IMG/VR virus record: IMGVR_UViG_3300044802_000093
Span: 1 to 20,961 of that record
Direction: 5' to 3' (one strand)
DNA length: 20,961 nucleotides
Source: a virus
How positions within the stretch are numbered: the stretch's first letter is position 1; every line of letters starts with the position of its first letter. Of this stretch, positions 4,976 to 12,321 are shown piece after piece. The notes under the pieces are model-generated. The model was not told the DNA's origin and made no database searches. It was given only the letters and a program-made list of their open reading frames with translations. The translations under genes and the position numbers were made by a program.

Positions 4976-5953
4976 ATGGATGAACACCGAGGATTTAGGG
5001 GTATTTGGATACCAAAGGAAATTTATTTAGACGAAAGGTTGGATGCTAACGAAAAAATTCTATTCTCTGATATTTATTCTCTCTCGGATGAAAAAAAGGG
5101 TTGTTTCGCTTCAAATGAATACTTCGCTAAGTTTTTAAAGGTTAGCGACCGGCAAGTTCAGAGATATATCTCAAATTTAAAAAAATACAACCTCATTTTA
5201 CAGACCAATTTTGATGGCAGGCAACGATCTTTGATATGTAATTTTAGATACGACATGGGTGTCGTGTCTGCTATGACAAAAATGGCAAATCCCTTACTAT
5301 TAGATATAAATAAAGAAAGAAAAGGAAAGAAAGTTTCTTCTTTAAAGAAAACTTCTGAAAATAGTAAATATTTGCTCTTATCAGAGTACCTTCTTAAAAA
5401 AATCAAAGACTCAGGCACAGATGCAGTTTTCAAAGAGAGCGATTTAGGTAAATGGAATAATCAATTTCGGCTTATGATCGAACAGGACAAACGCACTGAG
5501 GAACAGATTCGATCTAAGGTTGACGCTGTTTTCGAAGACCAATTTTGGAGCAAGCAGATACGCAGCGCCGGCACATTGCGGGAAAAGTGGAAATTAGGGC
5601 GCTTAGATGGTCTTGGGGACAGCAAAAAGTCTGAAGCCGCTGATGATAACGAAGAAACCGCACCAGAAGCTCCTAAAACTCCTTTTCAGAGATTTAAGGG
5701 CAACACGACCCTAACCGACTCTGAGGTGGTTCTAAATTACCTGTATCGACAATGGGAGGCGATTTACGGGGACAAGGGATGGCAGGATTACAATTTCCCT
5801 GATGCAGACTCAAAAAATGAGGCGCTTTATCGGGAAATTTGGGAAGTTTATCGAGACATAAAGGACAAAAAACAAGCTTTCGAAGAAATATTGAAGCGGT
5901 TTAATATCAAAAAGGATGAAATGGGATCGAGTGTTGAAAATGAAGAATGGTGA
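4976..5953 (+). CDS. Phage replication initiation protein with N-terminal HTH
   Basis: A 325-residue protein. Residues 5-90 form the winged helix-turn-helix common at the N-terminus of phage replication (O-like) proteins: a GIWIPKEIYLDERLDANEK segment, then CFASNEYFAKFLKVSDRQVQ and RYISNLKKYNLI. The central part is charged and low in complexity, and the C-terminal third (from about residue 225) is a second helical domain that probably contacts the helicase. Such proteins bind the phage origin and help load DnaB, encoded next. GGGGGA lies 7 nt before the ATG. The gene overlaps the helicase gene by 14 nt. It ends with ENEEW; the helicase and the SNF2 protein also end in EEW. The role is inferred from the HTH type and the neighbour; no origin iterons were found inside the gene. 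Confidence 0.78.
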   Translation: MDEHRGFRGIWIPKEIYLDERLDANEKILFSDIYSLSDEKKGCFASNEYFAKFLKVSDRQVQRYISNLKKYNLILQTNFDGRQRSLICNFRYDMGVVSAMTKMANPLLLDINKERKGKKVSSLKKTSENSKYLLLSEYLLKKIKDSGTDAVFKESDLGKWNNQFRLMIEQDKRTEEQIRSKVDAVFEDQFWSKQIRSAGTLREKWKLGRLDGLGDSKKSEAADDNEETAPEAPKTPFQRFKGNTTLTDSEVVLNYLYRQWEAIYGDKGWQDYNFPDADSKNEALYREIWEVYRDIKDKKQAFEEILKRFNIKKDEMGSSVENEEW

Positions 5954-7271
5954 GCGGATACCTCCTCAGGCGCCCGATGTGGAGAGAACGGTTCTTGGGT
6001 CGATAATGGCAGATCGAGCGGCGGCGGAGATCGCTTTTGGTATTTTGTCGGAGAACTGCTTTTATACTGGGGCTAACCGGAAGATTTTTTTATGCATGCT
6101 CGCTCTTTTCGAGAAGAACGAGCCGATTGACATAGTTTCGGTTTCAAATAATTTGAGGATGAAATCCTGGCTGGATGAGGTAGGAAATGACGGGTATTTA
6201 GCTGATATAGTCGAGGCTATAGCTACGTCTGGGAACATTGAATACTACGCTAAAATTCTAAGAAATAAGGCCATCTTGAGGCATCTAATAGCCATCGCTG
6301 GGGAAATTCATACTGAGTGTTTCGATGAGGAAACCGACCCCGAGAAGGCTTTAGAATGTGCGTCGAATAAGATTTTTGAGGTTGCTACTTCACATGGGAT
6401 AGCTTGCCCGATTTTTACAGCAACGGACATGGTGAGAAAAACGTATGATGAGATGGAGCGGATACAAAAGGGCGGTAGAATCGGAGTTACGACGGGGTAT
6501 CAGAGTTTGGATGATATATTACTTGGTTTTTGCAGGCCGGATTTTATTATAATAGCCGGTAGGCCCTCAAGCGGAAAGACGGCAATGGCAATGAATTTTA
6601 TAACACGCCAAACCGTTGTTCATAGAATTCCGATTTTAATTTTCACGATTGAGATGAGCCAATTGGGGCTTGGTCAGCGGGCGTTATCGATTGAATCTTC
6701 TGTGGGGCTTTACAATATCCGAAAGATGGATATGGGGAGCGAGAAGCAGAGAATGGTGGCGGAGGCTGCGGGGAGAATAGCTGACGCACCGATTTATGGT
6801 TGCGACGCTTCAGGGATAACCTTGAATCAGATACGGACAGTTTCCAGGCGAGCAATACGGCAGTTTGGGATAGAGGTTATTTATATCGACCATACCAGGT
6901 TAATGGGATCGAGGCAGCATAATGCTATTGACCGTATGACTGAGATATCCCATGGATTGAAAAATCTTACGAAGGAATTGGATCGACCTATTGTCGCCTT
7001 GCATCAGATTTCTCGACCACAGAAGGGTAAGAAGTCGGTTCCTAAGCCTCAGTTATCGGACCTACGAGATTCAGGAGCGGTCGAGGAAGACGCGGACATT
7101 GTTTTATTCGTTCATCGGGATTTTATTTATACAAAAAAAGAAGAAGACCGGCACAAGGCAGAAATAATTATTGGAAAACAAAGAAATGGACCTTTGGGAG
7201 AAGTGGTATTAAATTGGAATGCCGAATATACGAGATTCAGTGAGTTAGACACCCAAACAGAGGAGTGGTGA
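5940..7271 (+). CDS. dnaB: DnaB-type replicative helicase
   Basis: A 443-residue hexameric-helicase-family protein. The N-terminal helical domain opens with PPQAPDVERTVLGSIM, the typical DnaB beginning; the linker is near residues 150-185. The RecA-like domain has Walker A GRPSSGKT (residues 207-214), FTIEMS, a Walker B strand IYIDHTRLM (near 315, with HTR where DnaB usually has YLQ), then ALHQISR and LSDLRDSGAVEEDADIV. It unwinds DNA ahead of the phage replisome. ATG 5940 is chosen: ATG 5916 in the same frame has no room for a ribosome site, whereas GAG lies 8 nt before 5940. It overlaps the initiator gene by 14 nt, and its stop overlaps the next ATG. The C-terminus is TEEW. Length is slightly below bacterial DnaB (about 470), usual for phages. 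No separate primase or loader is visible in the window. Confidence 0.95.
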   Translation: MKNGERIPPQAPDVERTVLGSIMADRAAAEIAFGILSENCFYTGANRKIFLCMLALFEKNEPIDIVSVSNNLRMKSWLDEVGNDGYLADIVEAIATSGNIEYYAKILRNKAILRHLIAIAGEIHTECFDEETDPEKALECASNKIFEVATSHGIACPIFTATDMVRKTYDEMERIQKGGRIGVTTGYQSLDDILLGFCRPDFIIIAGRPSSGKTAMAMNFITRQTVVHRIPILIFTIEMSQLGLGQRALSIESSVGLYNIRKMDMGSEKQRMVAEAAGRIADAPIYGCDASGITLNQIRTVSRRAIRQFGIEVIYIDHTRLMGSRQHNAIDRMTEISHGLKNLTKELDRPIVALHQISRPQKGKKSVPKPQLSDLRDSGAVEEDADIVLFVHRDFIYTKKEEDRHKAEIIIGKQRNGPLGEVVLNWNAEYTRFSELDTQTEEW

Positions 7272-7711
7272 TGGAACTACCGTGTATTTCTTTATGGCAA
7301 CCGTGGGCGCAGTTGGTAGCCGAAGGATTAAAGACAATTGAGACTCGGACGCATAATAGGTTTAAGGGGTTGTATGGTGTTACGATAGCTATTCATGCGG
7401 CACGGCAGTTTGATTATTCGTTTGGGTTTGTGGCTCGACCCTGGATGGCCAAAGAGGCAAAGGAAATAGCTGAAGGTAAAATAACCATTCTTAATCGAGG
7501 CGTAATCATCTGTACGGCTTTTGTGAATGGGTATACTGCTATGTCAGGGGGCCAAGGAAGGCAATTTTCCCAAAGGGCAATGATTAATTGCGGGGAAGGC
7601 TTTATTAGGTATGGTTTATTTTTAACGGATATAAGAAAGCTTGAACACCCGATTCCTGTGAAGGGCCGTCAGGGGATTTTTAATGTAGAAATACCCGATG
7701 AGGAAATATGA
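7271..7711 (+). CDS. ASCH-domain protein
   Basis: A 146-residue single-domain protein with the ASCH fold signature: ISLWQPWAQLVAEGLKTIE near the N-terminus, a TRTHNRFKG segment, AIHAAR, and a C-terminal PVKGRQGIFNVEI strand pair. ASCH proteins are RNA-binding PUA-like domains; some are N4-acetylcytidine amidohydrolases (YqfB), and many phages carry one. I see no further evidence for an enzyme reaction here. The start ATG 7271 shares its A with the TGA of the helicase gene, and AGGAG lies 5 nt before it; two GTG codons just upstream are less likely. It belongs to the replication operon by overlap, which hints at a role in RNA metabolism during early infection. Confidence 0.85.
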   Translation: MELPCISLWQPWAQLVAEGLKTIETRTHNRFKGLYGVTIAIHAARQFDYSFGFVARPWMAKEAKEIAEGKITILNRGVIICTAFVNGYTAMSGGQGRQFSQRAMINCGEGFIRYGLFLTDIRKLEHPIPVKGRQGIFNVEIPDEEI

Positions 7712-7977
7712 GTGATAGAACTGAAGCAATAGCGGGGAAGGGAAAGGCCGATCTTGAATTTTATGCTGATTATTCTTTTCACACTCACCGGTGCGCATGT
7801 GGTGCGGTTATTCCTAAGACGGTATACAACCATGATAAGTGTTGTAGGTGTCGTAGGAATAACGGGCTAAGAAAACGGCGACAGAAGGTCACTGAGAATG
7901 GCAGTGAGGATTTTAAAAAAACAAGTAACAATAAAACCTACACCAGTTTTTATGATTATCGGATTAGGAGTGCTTAA
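7708..7977 (+). CDS. Small cysteine-rich putative zinc-binding protein
   Basis: An 89-residue protein with HTHRCACGAVIPK and, about 15 residues later, CCRCRRNNGLRKRRQK, which together can form a zinc ribbon followed by a very basic stretch. The tail is rich in Lys, Asn and Tyr. It starts within the stop codon of the ASCH gene, with GAGG 5 nt upstream of the ATG. Its own stop overlaps the ATG of the next gene (TAATG), so it is embedded in the operon. The basic zinc finger suggests nucleic acid binding. No named family is recognised. Confidence 0.75.
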   Translation: MSDRTEAIAGKGKADLEFYADYSFHTHRCACGAVIPKTVYNHDKCCRCRRNNGLRKRRQKVTENGSEDFKKTSNNKTYTSFYDYRIRSA

Positions 7978-8192
7978 TGTTAGTATTGAAAGCTTGTCAT
8001 TTTTACGTTAACCGAAACCCCAAGAACTCAAAGTTTATTAATGAGATAATGCCGGTTAGGGATTTAGAGGTGAGTAAGATAATGTTCGATCAATTTCAAG
8101 ACACGACGGTTGATAATGTGTATATTGACGACAGAAAAGAGCATAGGAACGCATTAAGGGATATTTTAGAATCGACGGGAGCACCAAAGTGA
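7977..8192 (+). CDS. Hypothetical protein, 71 residues
   Basis: The protein begins MLVLKACHFYVNRNPKNSKF and continues with EIMPVRDLEVSKIMFDQF and an acidic/basic end containing DDRKEHRNALRDIL. No domain is recognised. The ATG overlaps the previous stop, and AGGAG lies 6 nt before it. The GTG of the NinG-like gene overlaps its stop. Tight coupling on both sides and good codon structure support it as a real gene. The position between a zinc protein and a NinG-like protein suggests a part in phage DNA replication or recombination. Confidence 0.7.
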   Translation: MLVLKACHFYVNRNPKNSKFINEIMPVRDLEVSKIMFDQFQDTTVDNVYIDDRKEHRNALRDILESTGAPK

Positions 8193-8644
8193 TACCAAAA
8201 AATCAGGTGGCATTTCCTAAGCCGTCGAGAAAACCCAAGTCTATGCCGAAGTTGATTGCTCGCTTGGATATGATATTCTCTCAGTATATTCGTCTCCGGG
8301 ATTCGAGTAAGCAGGGTACGTGTAGCTGTATTACCTGCGGGAGGGTAGCGGATTGGAAAGAAATGGATGCCGGTCATTTTGTGCAGCGGGACCGGAAGGC
8401 CACTCGGTGGGATGAGCGGAATGTCCATACTCAGTGTTCTTACTGTAATAGATATCGTTTGGGAGAGCAGTTTAGGCATGGTCAGCAAATAGATCGGTTA
8501 TATGGAAGAGGTACCGCGGGGTTATTGAAGGACCTCAGTATGGTGCGGGGGGTAAAAATGAATTCATGGTGGTTAGAAATAAAAATTGAGGAGTACAAGA
8601 AAAAAGTGAAAGAATTACAAGAAAAAGCTTGCAATCAAATATAG
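8189..8644 (+). CDS. ninG: NinG-like (Rap) recombination protein
   Basis: A 151-residue protein of the lambda NinG family, which helps RecA- and RecBCD-type recombination and branch processing in lambda. Seen here: an N-terminal basic segment, then CITCGRVADWKEMDAGHF with the first CxxC (47-50) and the GHF histidine, DERNVHTQC, and a second CxxC (83-86) as CSYCN. Downstream come LGEQFRHG and a C-terminal basic coil. The metal-binding layout is like that of HNH-fold proteins. The start is GTG 8189, with GGGAG 7 nt before it, overlapping the previous stop. It is slightly shorter than lambda NinG (204 residues), having a shorter C-terminal part. The -35 box and operator of the next promoter lie inside its last codons. 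Confidence 0.88.
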   Translation: MIPKNQVAFPKPSRKPKSMPKLIARLDMIFSQYIRLRDSSKQGTCSCITCGRVADWKEMDAGHFVQRDRKATRWDERNVHTQCSYCNRYRLGEQFRHGQQIDRLYGRGTAGLLKDLSMVRGVKMNSWWLEIKIEEYKKKVKELQEKACNQI

Positions 8645-8657
8645 TTTGATATATAAT
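8629..8657 (+). promoter_or_regulatory. Promoter with inverted repeat in the spacer
   Basis: TTGCAA (8629-8634) and a perfect TATAAT (8652-8657) with a 17-nt spacer. The spacer is nearly filled by ATCAAA-TATAG-TTTGAT (8634-8650), a likely operator. Transcription would start near 8664, that is, at the ATG of the next small frame. Confidence 0.75.
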
Positions 8658-8663
8658 TAAGAT

Positions 8664-8843
8664 ATGAGTAAACGAGATATTTTAATTCTTTTGGCAGGGG
8701 CCACCGAAGGGCAGAGCAGGGGCATTATAACTGGTGGATATTATCACGGGGTTTTGGTTGCTCTTTTACAAGGAGAGGGAAATGGTGACTTCGATCTTTG
8801 GTCGAGACGAGTTGCTGATAATGGCAAAGCTTGCGGAGAATGA
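8664..8843 (+). CDS. Possible leaderless small protein, 59 residues
   Basis: The frame begins MSKRDILILLAGATEGQSRG and continues with IITGGYYHGVLVALLQGEG. It starts exactly where transcription from the promoter at 8629 should begin, so the mRNA would have no leader; there is no proper ribosome site. It overlaps the next gene (8782) by 62 nt in another frame. The N-terminal half is hydrophobic and glycine-rich, the C-terminal half soluble. It may be a true leaderless gene or an accidental open frame. No family is recognised. Confidence 0.4.
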   Translation: MSKRDILILLAGATEGQSRGIITGGYYHGVLVALLQGEGNGDFDLWSRRVADNGKACGE

Positions 8844-9027
8844 TCAGAAAGACGTTCTGAAGTACGAGTATTTCAGTGGTCACGAAGGCCGGCAGAGAGT
8901 ACAATGGTCATACGTTGATAAGCGAGGAAATTTCCATACATCAATCAGCAGTGATTTGGAAACAGCCAGGCAGCAGGCGGCTAAGTACGGATATGATCGC
9001 GAGGTCACTGCGGAGCTTCAGGTATGA
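8782..9027 (+). CDS. Hypothetical protein, 81 residues
   Basis: The protein begins MVTSIFGRDELLIMAKLAEN and later has QWSYVDKRGNFHTSISS and ETARQQAAKYGYDREV. AAGGAG (8770-8775) gives a strong ribosome site for ATG 8782; an upstream in-frame ATG (8734) has none. Its stop overlaps the ATG of the SNF2 helicase gene, so the two are coupled. It looks like a small soluble alpha/beta protein. It may assist the helicase, but this is only from position. Confidence 0.7.
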   Translation: MVTSIFGRDELLIMAKLAENDQKDVLKYEYFSGHEGRQRVQWSYVDKRGNFHTSISSDLETARQQAAKYGYDREVTAELQV

Positions 9028-11117
9028 TTTTATTCCAAACCATAGCGAATGATGATTCGTGGGCGTATTGGGTAAAACTTGGAGATCGGGTTTGGTATTG
9101 CCAAAGTGATTTTAGCGAGAAGGATATTCCGAAGGCAGCGGGATTTTCTTTTCATGGAAAAAAAGATGAAAACGGAAAGTGGATAGGGAAAAGAATTTGG
9201 TGGACAAGCGACAAAGACAAGGCGACTAAACTTGCAGACTATGCAGCCGACCCACAGGCGGAGTGGGCGAAAGAATTAAGTGCAAGAAAAATTCATGCGG
9301 TAGAAAGCCTTGTCGGGTCTCGGCAAAGCGTTTCTTTCAATAGTTATCCGCACCCGGAGGGGTATGATTATTTTCCGTTTCAAAAAGCGGGGATAGATTA
9401 TATGCTTCGGCGTCAATCTTCGTTACTTGCGGATGATATGGGAATCGGTAAAACTATTGAGGCTATTGGGGTAATCAATGCTGATGAAACGATAAAAACG
9501 GTTTTGGTTATTTCCCCGGCGACACTGAAATTAAATTGGCAACGAGAAATGGGGAGGTGGTTGGTTCGGCCGGTTAAAATAGGAATTGCCGACACGAAAG
9601 TCGTCCCCATGCCAGCGGACGGATACAACGTAGTGATTACTAATTATGAGGCTGTAGGAAAAACAAATAAGAAGTTGTCTTCGATTCAATGGGACTTGTT
9701 GATTATTGACGAAGCGCATTATCTGAAAAATATGAAAACTGTTCGGTATCAATCGATTATGGGGACGGTGGTAGCCAAGAAAGAGGGGGCAATTTGTTAC
9801 GACAGGATTCAAGCGCGAAGAAAGATATTTACAACAGGGACGCCCATAGTGAATTGTCCCGCAGAATTATGGCCGCTTATCAGTGCTGTGGACCCGGAGA
9901 AGTGGAATCAGAAAACTTTTTGGTACTACCATAAGAGGTATTGCAATGTGCAAGCAGGAAGGTATGGAACGGATTTTAAAGGTGCGGCGAGTCAGGAACG
10001 TCTTGAGGAGCTACAGGTTATACTTAGAGAGCGGTGCATGATTCGGAGAATGAAGAGTGAAGTTTTGACCGAATTGCCGCCTAAAATTCGCCAGGTAGTG
10101 GAGTTGGAGTACAATGAAAACGACGGTGTAGTGAAAGCCGCCCTGACGCATGAAAAAGAATATCAGGATCGGATAAATAACGATGAGGGTATGATAGAAA
10201 TGGCAGCTCAGGCGGAGCTTGCCAAGGCCACGGATAACGACGACGAATATAAAACCGCGATAGAGTGCATGAGTAAGGCGAATTCGTATCGTTTTGAGGA
10301 AATGGCACGAATTAGGCACGAAACAGCGGTTGCGAAGATCCCCTACGCAATTGAGTATCTAAAAGAACAATTAGAAGTAGTTCCGAAGGCTGTTGTTTTT
10401 TTTCATCATCATGAAGTCGGGTTGGCGTTTCAAAAAGCATGGTCTCTTGAGTCGGTCTTAATTTACGGCGAGGTAAACCTGGAAGACCGCCAGGCAGCGG
10501 TTGATCGGTTTCAAAGTGACCCCGCATGCAAACTGGCGGTAGTTTCAATAAAGGCTGGTGGGCTCGGGATTACATTAACTGCCGCTTCGCATGTTTATGT
10601 AGTGGAATTACCGTGGACGCCAGGGGATTTAAGTCAGGCTGAAGACAGACTTCATCGCATAAGTCAAGCTGATGTGGTGAATGTTTATCATTTAGTGCTT
10701 AGGGAATCCATTGATGTAAAAATGGCGGCTACGATTATTTCAAAACAGAAAATTATCGAAGCAGCTTTGGATAAAATAACTGAAAGAGAGCCGGTATTAC
10801 CTTTGCGGAGCCAGGCAGTGTCTCATAATAGCAGTAGGAAACAAATAGCCGAAGCGGCGGCGAAGCTTACCCAAGAACAGATTGAGGTTATTCATGAGGG
10901 ATTGAAATCTTTAGCCGGTAACGATGGTGATTTTGCGCACATGGTTAACGGTGTTGGATTTAGCAAAATTGACGCAAGAATAGGGCACTCATTGGCTGAA
11001 TGTGTTTTTTTGAGTCCGAAACAAGCCGTTATAGGTGCAAAGCTTATTAAAAAGTACCGAGGGCAGATTCAAGGGCACTATGAAAGGGTGTTTGGAAAAA
11101 AAGACGAAGAATGGTAA
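9024..11117 (+). CDS. SNF2-family (SMARCAL1-like) DNA helicase/translocase
   Basis: A 697-residue superfamily 2 ATPase. After about 100 N-terminal residues come the Q-like segment YFPFQKAGIDYML, Walker A in LADDMGIGKT (residues 136-144), SPATLKLNW, motif II IIDEAHYLKN (DEAH 229-232), TTGTPIVN, a long insertion, and in the second lobe KAGGLGITLTAASHV and QAEDRLHRISQ (near 538-548), the arginine-finger motif. The closest type is the SMARCAL1/HARP-like group found in phages, which remodel forks or anneal strands rather than unwind chromatin. A C-terminal extension of about 120 residues includes an NGVGFSKIDARIGHSLAE segment, typical of phage SNF2 proteins. It starts within the previous stop (GGAG 8 nt upstream). 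It ends KKDEEW and closes the operon; a promoter follows within 10 nt. Confidence 0.93.
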   Translation: MILFQTIANDDSWAYWVKLGDRVWYCQSDFSEKDIPKAAGFSFHGKKDENGKWIGKRIWWTSDKDKATKLADYAADPQAEWAKELSARKIHAVESLVGSRQSVSFNSYPHPEGYDYFPFQKAGIDYMLRRQSSLLADDMGIGKTIEAIGVINADETIKTVLVISPATLKLNWQREMGRWLVRPVKIGIADTKVVPMPADGYNVVITNYEAVGKTNKKLSSIQWDLLIIDEAHYLKNMKTVRYQSIMGTVVAKKEGAICYDRIQARRKIFTTGTPIVNCPAELWPLISAVDPEKWNQKTFWYYHKRYCNVQAGRYGTDFKGAASQERLEELQVILRERCMIRRMKSEVLTELPPKIRQVVELEYNENDGVVKAALTHEKEYQDRINNDEGMIEMAAQAELAKATDNDDEYKTAIECMSKANSYRFEEMARIRHETAVAKIPYAIEYLKEQLEVVPKAVVFFHHHEVGLAFQKAWSLESVLIYGEVNLEDRQAAVDRFQSDPACKLAVVSIKAGGLGITLTAASHVYVVELPWTPGDLSQAEDRLHRISQADVVNVYHLVLRESIDVKMAATIISKQKIIEAALDKITEREPVLPLRSQAVSHNSSRKQIAEAAAKLTQEQIEVIHEGLKSLAGNDGDFAHMVNGVGFSKIDARIGHSLAECVFLSPKQAVIGAKLIKKYRGQIQGHYERVFGKKDEEW

Positions 11118-11126
11118 AAAAAAATA

Positions 11127-11155
11127 TAGACAATCAATCTATTTTGATATATATT
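11127..11155 (+). promoter_or_regulatory. Promoter with the same operator-like repeat as at 8629
   Basis: TAGACA (11127-11132) and TATATT (11150-11155), 17-nt spacer. The spacer contains ATCAA (11133-11137) and TTGAT (11144-11148), matching the arms in the promoter at 8629. Start of transcription would be near 11162, only about 3 nt before the next ATG. Confidence 0.7.
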
Positions 11156-11164
11156 AAATAAGGT

Positions 11165-11332
11165 ATGAAATGCTTGAACCCAAGGGAATGCGAAGTTAAA
11201 AAAGGTGATCTGTGCGAAGCCAGCATTAAGGGGTATTGTTCTTACCAGGAGATAAAAAAAGAAGATGTCCCGACAAAAGAAAGTGCCGATATCGGAAGCC
11301 AGAATGGTACTGTTGACTATTCTCGCTGGTGA
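11165..11332 (+). CDS. Possible leaderless cysteine-containing small protein, 55 residues
   Basis: The frame begins MKCLNPRECEVKKGDLCEAS and then has IKGYCSYQEIKKED. Four cysteines (positions 3, 9, 17, 25) spaced 6, 8 and 8 apart are suggestive of a small metal-binding or disulfide-bonded knot. It starts about 3 nt after the predicted transcript start of the promoter at 11127, like the frame at 8664. It overlaps the next gene by 68 nt, which counts against one of the two. The regular cysteines make chance less likely. Function unknown. Confidence 0.5.
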   Translation: MKCLNPRECEVKKGDLCEASIKGYCSYQEIKKEDVPTKESADIGSQNGTVDYSRW

Positions 11333-11525
11333 TATTGAGGTACTTAGGTTCTACGAAAATTATTTGGCAGTAAAATCGGGTCGGGGAAGATTAGAGGTGC
11401 CCGATTCTGAGATTTTAAGATATACGCTTCATAGGGCATTTGAGGCGGATCGAAAAACATTATCTAAGTGTGATTATAATATCATGGCAGAGGCAGAAAT
11501 ACCACTTACGAGGAGTAAAAGATGA
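11265..11525 (+). CDS. Hypothetical protein, 86 residues
   Basis: A soluble, mostly helical protein, beginning MSRQKKVPISEARMVLLTIL and containing LEVPDSEILRYTLHRAFEAD. AGGAG lies 13 nt before ATG 11265 and GAAG directly before it; ATG 11305 is a shorter alternative that would reduce the overlap with the upstream small frame. Its stop overlaps the ATG of the beta-helix gene (ATGA), which supports the frame. No family is recognised. Confidence 0.6.
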   Translation: MSRQKKVPISEARMVLLTILAGDIEVLRFYENYLAVKSGRGRLEVPDSEILRYTLHRAFEADRKTLSKCDYNIMAEAEIPLTRSKR

Positions 11526-12313
11526 ATACTAAGAGCAAAGTTAAGTTGTGGTTGAGGGACGAAAAGAATGAGTGGCAATTGTTCGAGAAAGATTCTCTTG
11601 GGGATTTTGCAGATGAGTTTAAGAGTAGGAATATAGGCATCGGTGATCGTTCGAGCATCGGTAATGGTTCGCGCATCGGTAATGGTTCGAGCATCGGTGA
11701 TGGTTCGCGCATCGGTAATTATTCGCGCATCGGTAATTATTCGAGCATCGGTGATGGTTCGCGCATCGGTAATTATTCGCGCATCGGTAATTATTCGCGC
11801 ATCGGTAATTATTCGAGCATCGGTGATCGTTCGAGCATCGGTGATCGTTCGAGCATCGGTGATGGTTCGAGCATCGGTGATGGTTCGAGCATCGGTGATG
11901 GTTCGCGCATCGGTAATTATTCGCGCATCGGTAATTATTCGAGCATCGGTGATGGTTCGCGCATCGGTGATGGTTCGAGCATCGGTGATGGTTCGCGCAT
12001 CGGTAATCGTTCGAGCATCGGTGATCGTTCGAGCATCGGTGATCGTTCGCGCATCGGTGATGATTCGCGCATCGGTGATTATTCGCACATCGAGAAAACC
12101 TATGATTGCGTGGTTGTTGGGCCTATTGGTTCTCGTGATTCGTATACTACGTTTTACAAAGATAAAAAGACAATTATGGTAATTTGCGGTTGTTTTAGTG
12201 GGGATATTGTGGCTTTTGAAGAGAAGGTTTTGGGAGTTCACAAAGAAAATTCAGATCATCGTAGAGTATATATAGCCGCGTGTTTATACGCAAGGTCGGT
12301 CATTCAATTGTAG
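11522..12313 (+). CDS. Hexapeptide-repeat (left-handed beta-helix) protein
   Basis: A 263-residue protein in three parts. Residues 1-39 are a charged N-terminal cap (KLWLRDEKNEWQLFEKDS). Residues 40-189 are 25 uninterrupted hexapeptides of the form I-G-[DN]-[GYRD]-S-[RSH], the periodicity of the left-handed parallel beta-helix known from acyltransferases; 25 hexads would give about eight triangular turns. Residues 190-263 are a C-terminal domain with VVVGPIGSRDSY, ICGCFSGDIVAFEEKV and a helix ARVY-like end, a domain I associate with hexapeptide-repeat phage proteins. No acyltransferase active-site histidine is visible in the helix, so a scaffold or binding role is more likely than catalysis. 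AGGAG lies 5 nt before the ATG. It sits in an early/middle operon before the ParB-like gene, not in the tail module. Confidence 0.85.
   Translation: MNTKSKVKLWLRDEKNEWQLFEKDSLGDFADEFKSRNIGIGDRSSIGNGSRIGNGSSIGDGSRIGNYSRIGNYSSIGDGSRIGNYSRIGNYSRIGNYSSIGDRSSIGDRSSIGDGSSIGDGSSIGDGSRIGNYSRIGNYSSIGDGSRIGDGSSIGDGSRIGNRSSIGDRSSIGDRSRIGDDSRIGDYSHIEKTYDCVVVGPIGSRDSYTTFYKDKKTIMVICGCFSGDIVAFEEKVLGVHKENSDHRRVYIAACLYARSVIQL
11639..12088 (+). repeat. 25 tandem 18-bp coding repeats
   Basis: The unit ATCGGTGATGGTTCGCGC recurs 25 times with no gap. Differences are confined to three codons: GAT/AAT (Asp/Asn), GGT/TAT/CGT/GAT (Gly/Tyr/Arg/Asp) and CGC/AGC (Arg/Ser, with one CAC). The other codons (ATC, GGT, TCG) are invariant even at third positions, which suggests recent expansion or gene conversion. 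All other frames are open as well because the unit is a multiple of three. Confidence 0.95.
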
Positions 12314-12321
12314 GGGATATT

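Noticed and set aside
11639-12088. CRISPR array
   Set aside because: There are regular repeats but no spacers; the 18-bp period is fully coding and translates as hexapeptides.
11474-12241. Long open frames in other frames of the 18-bp repeat array, both strands
   Set aside because: The repeat length is a multiple of three without stops, so several frames stay open. Only the frame starting at 11522 has a ribosome site and non-repeat domains on both ends.
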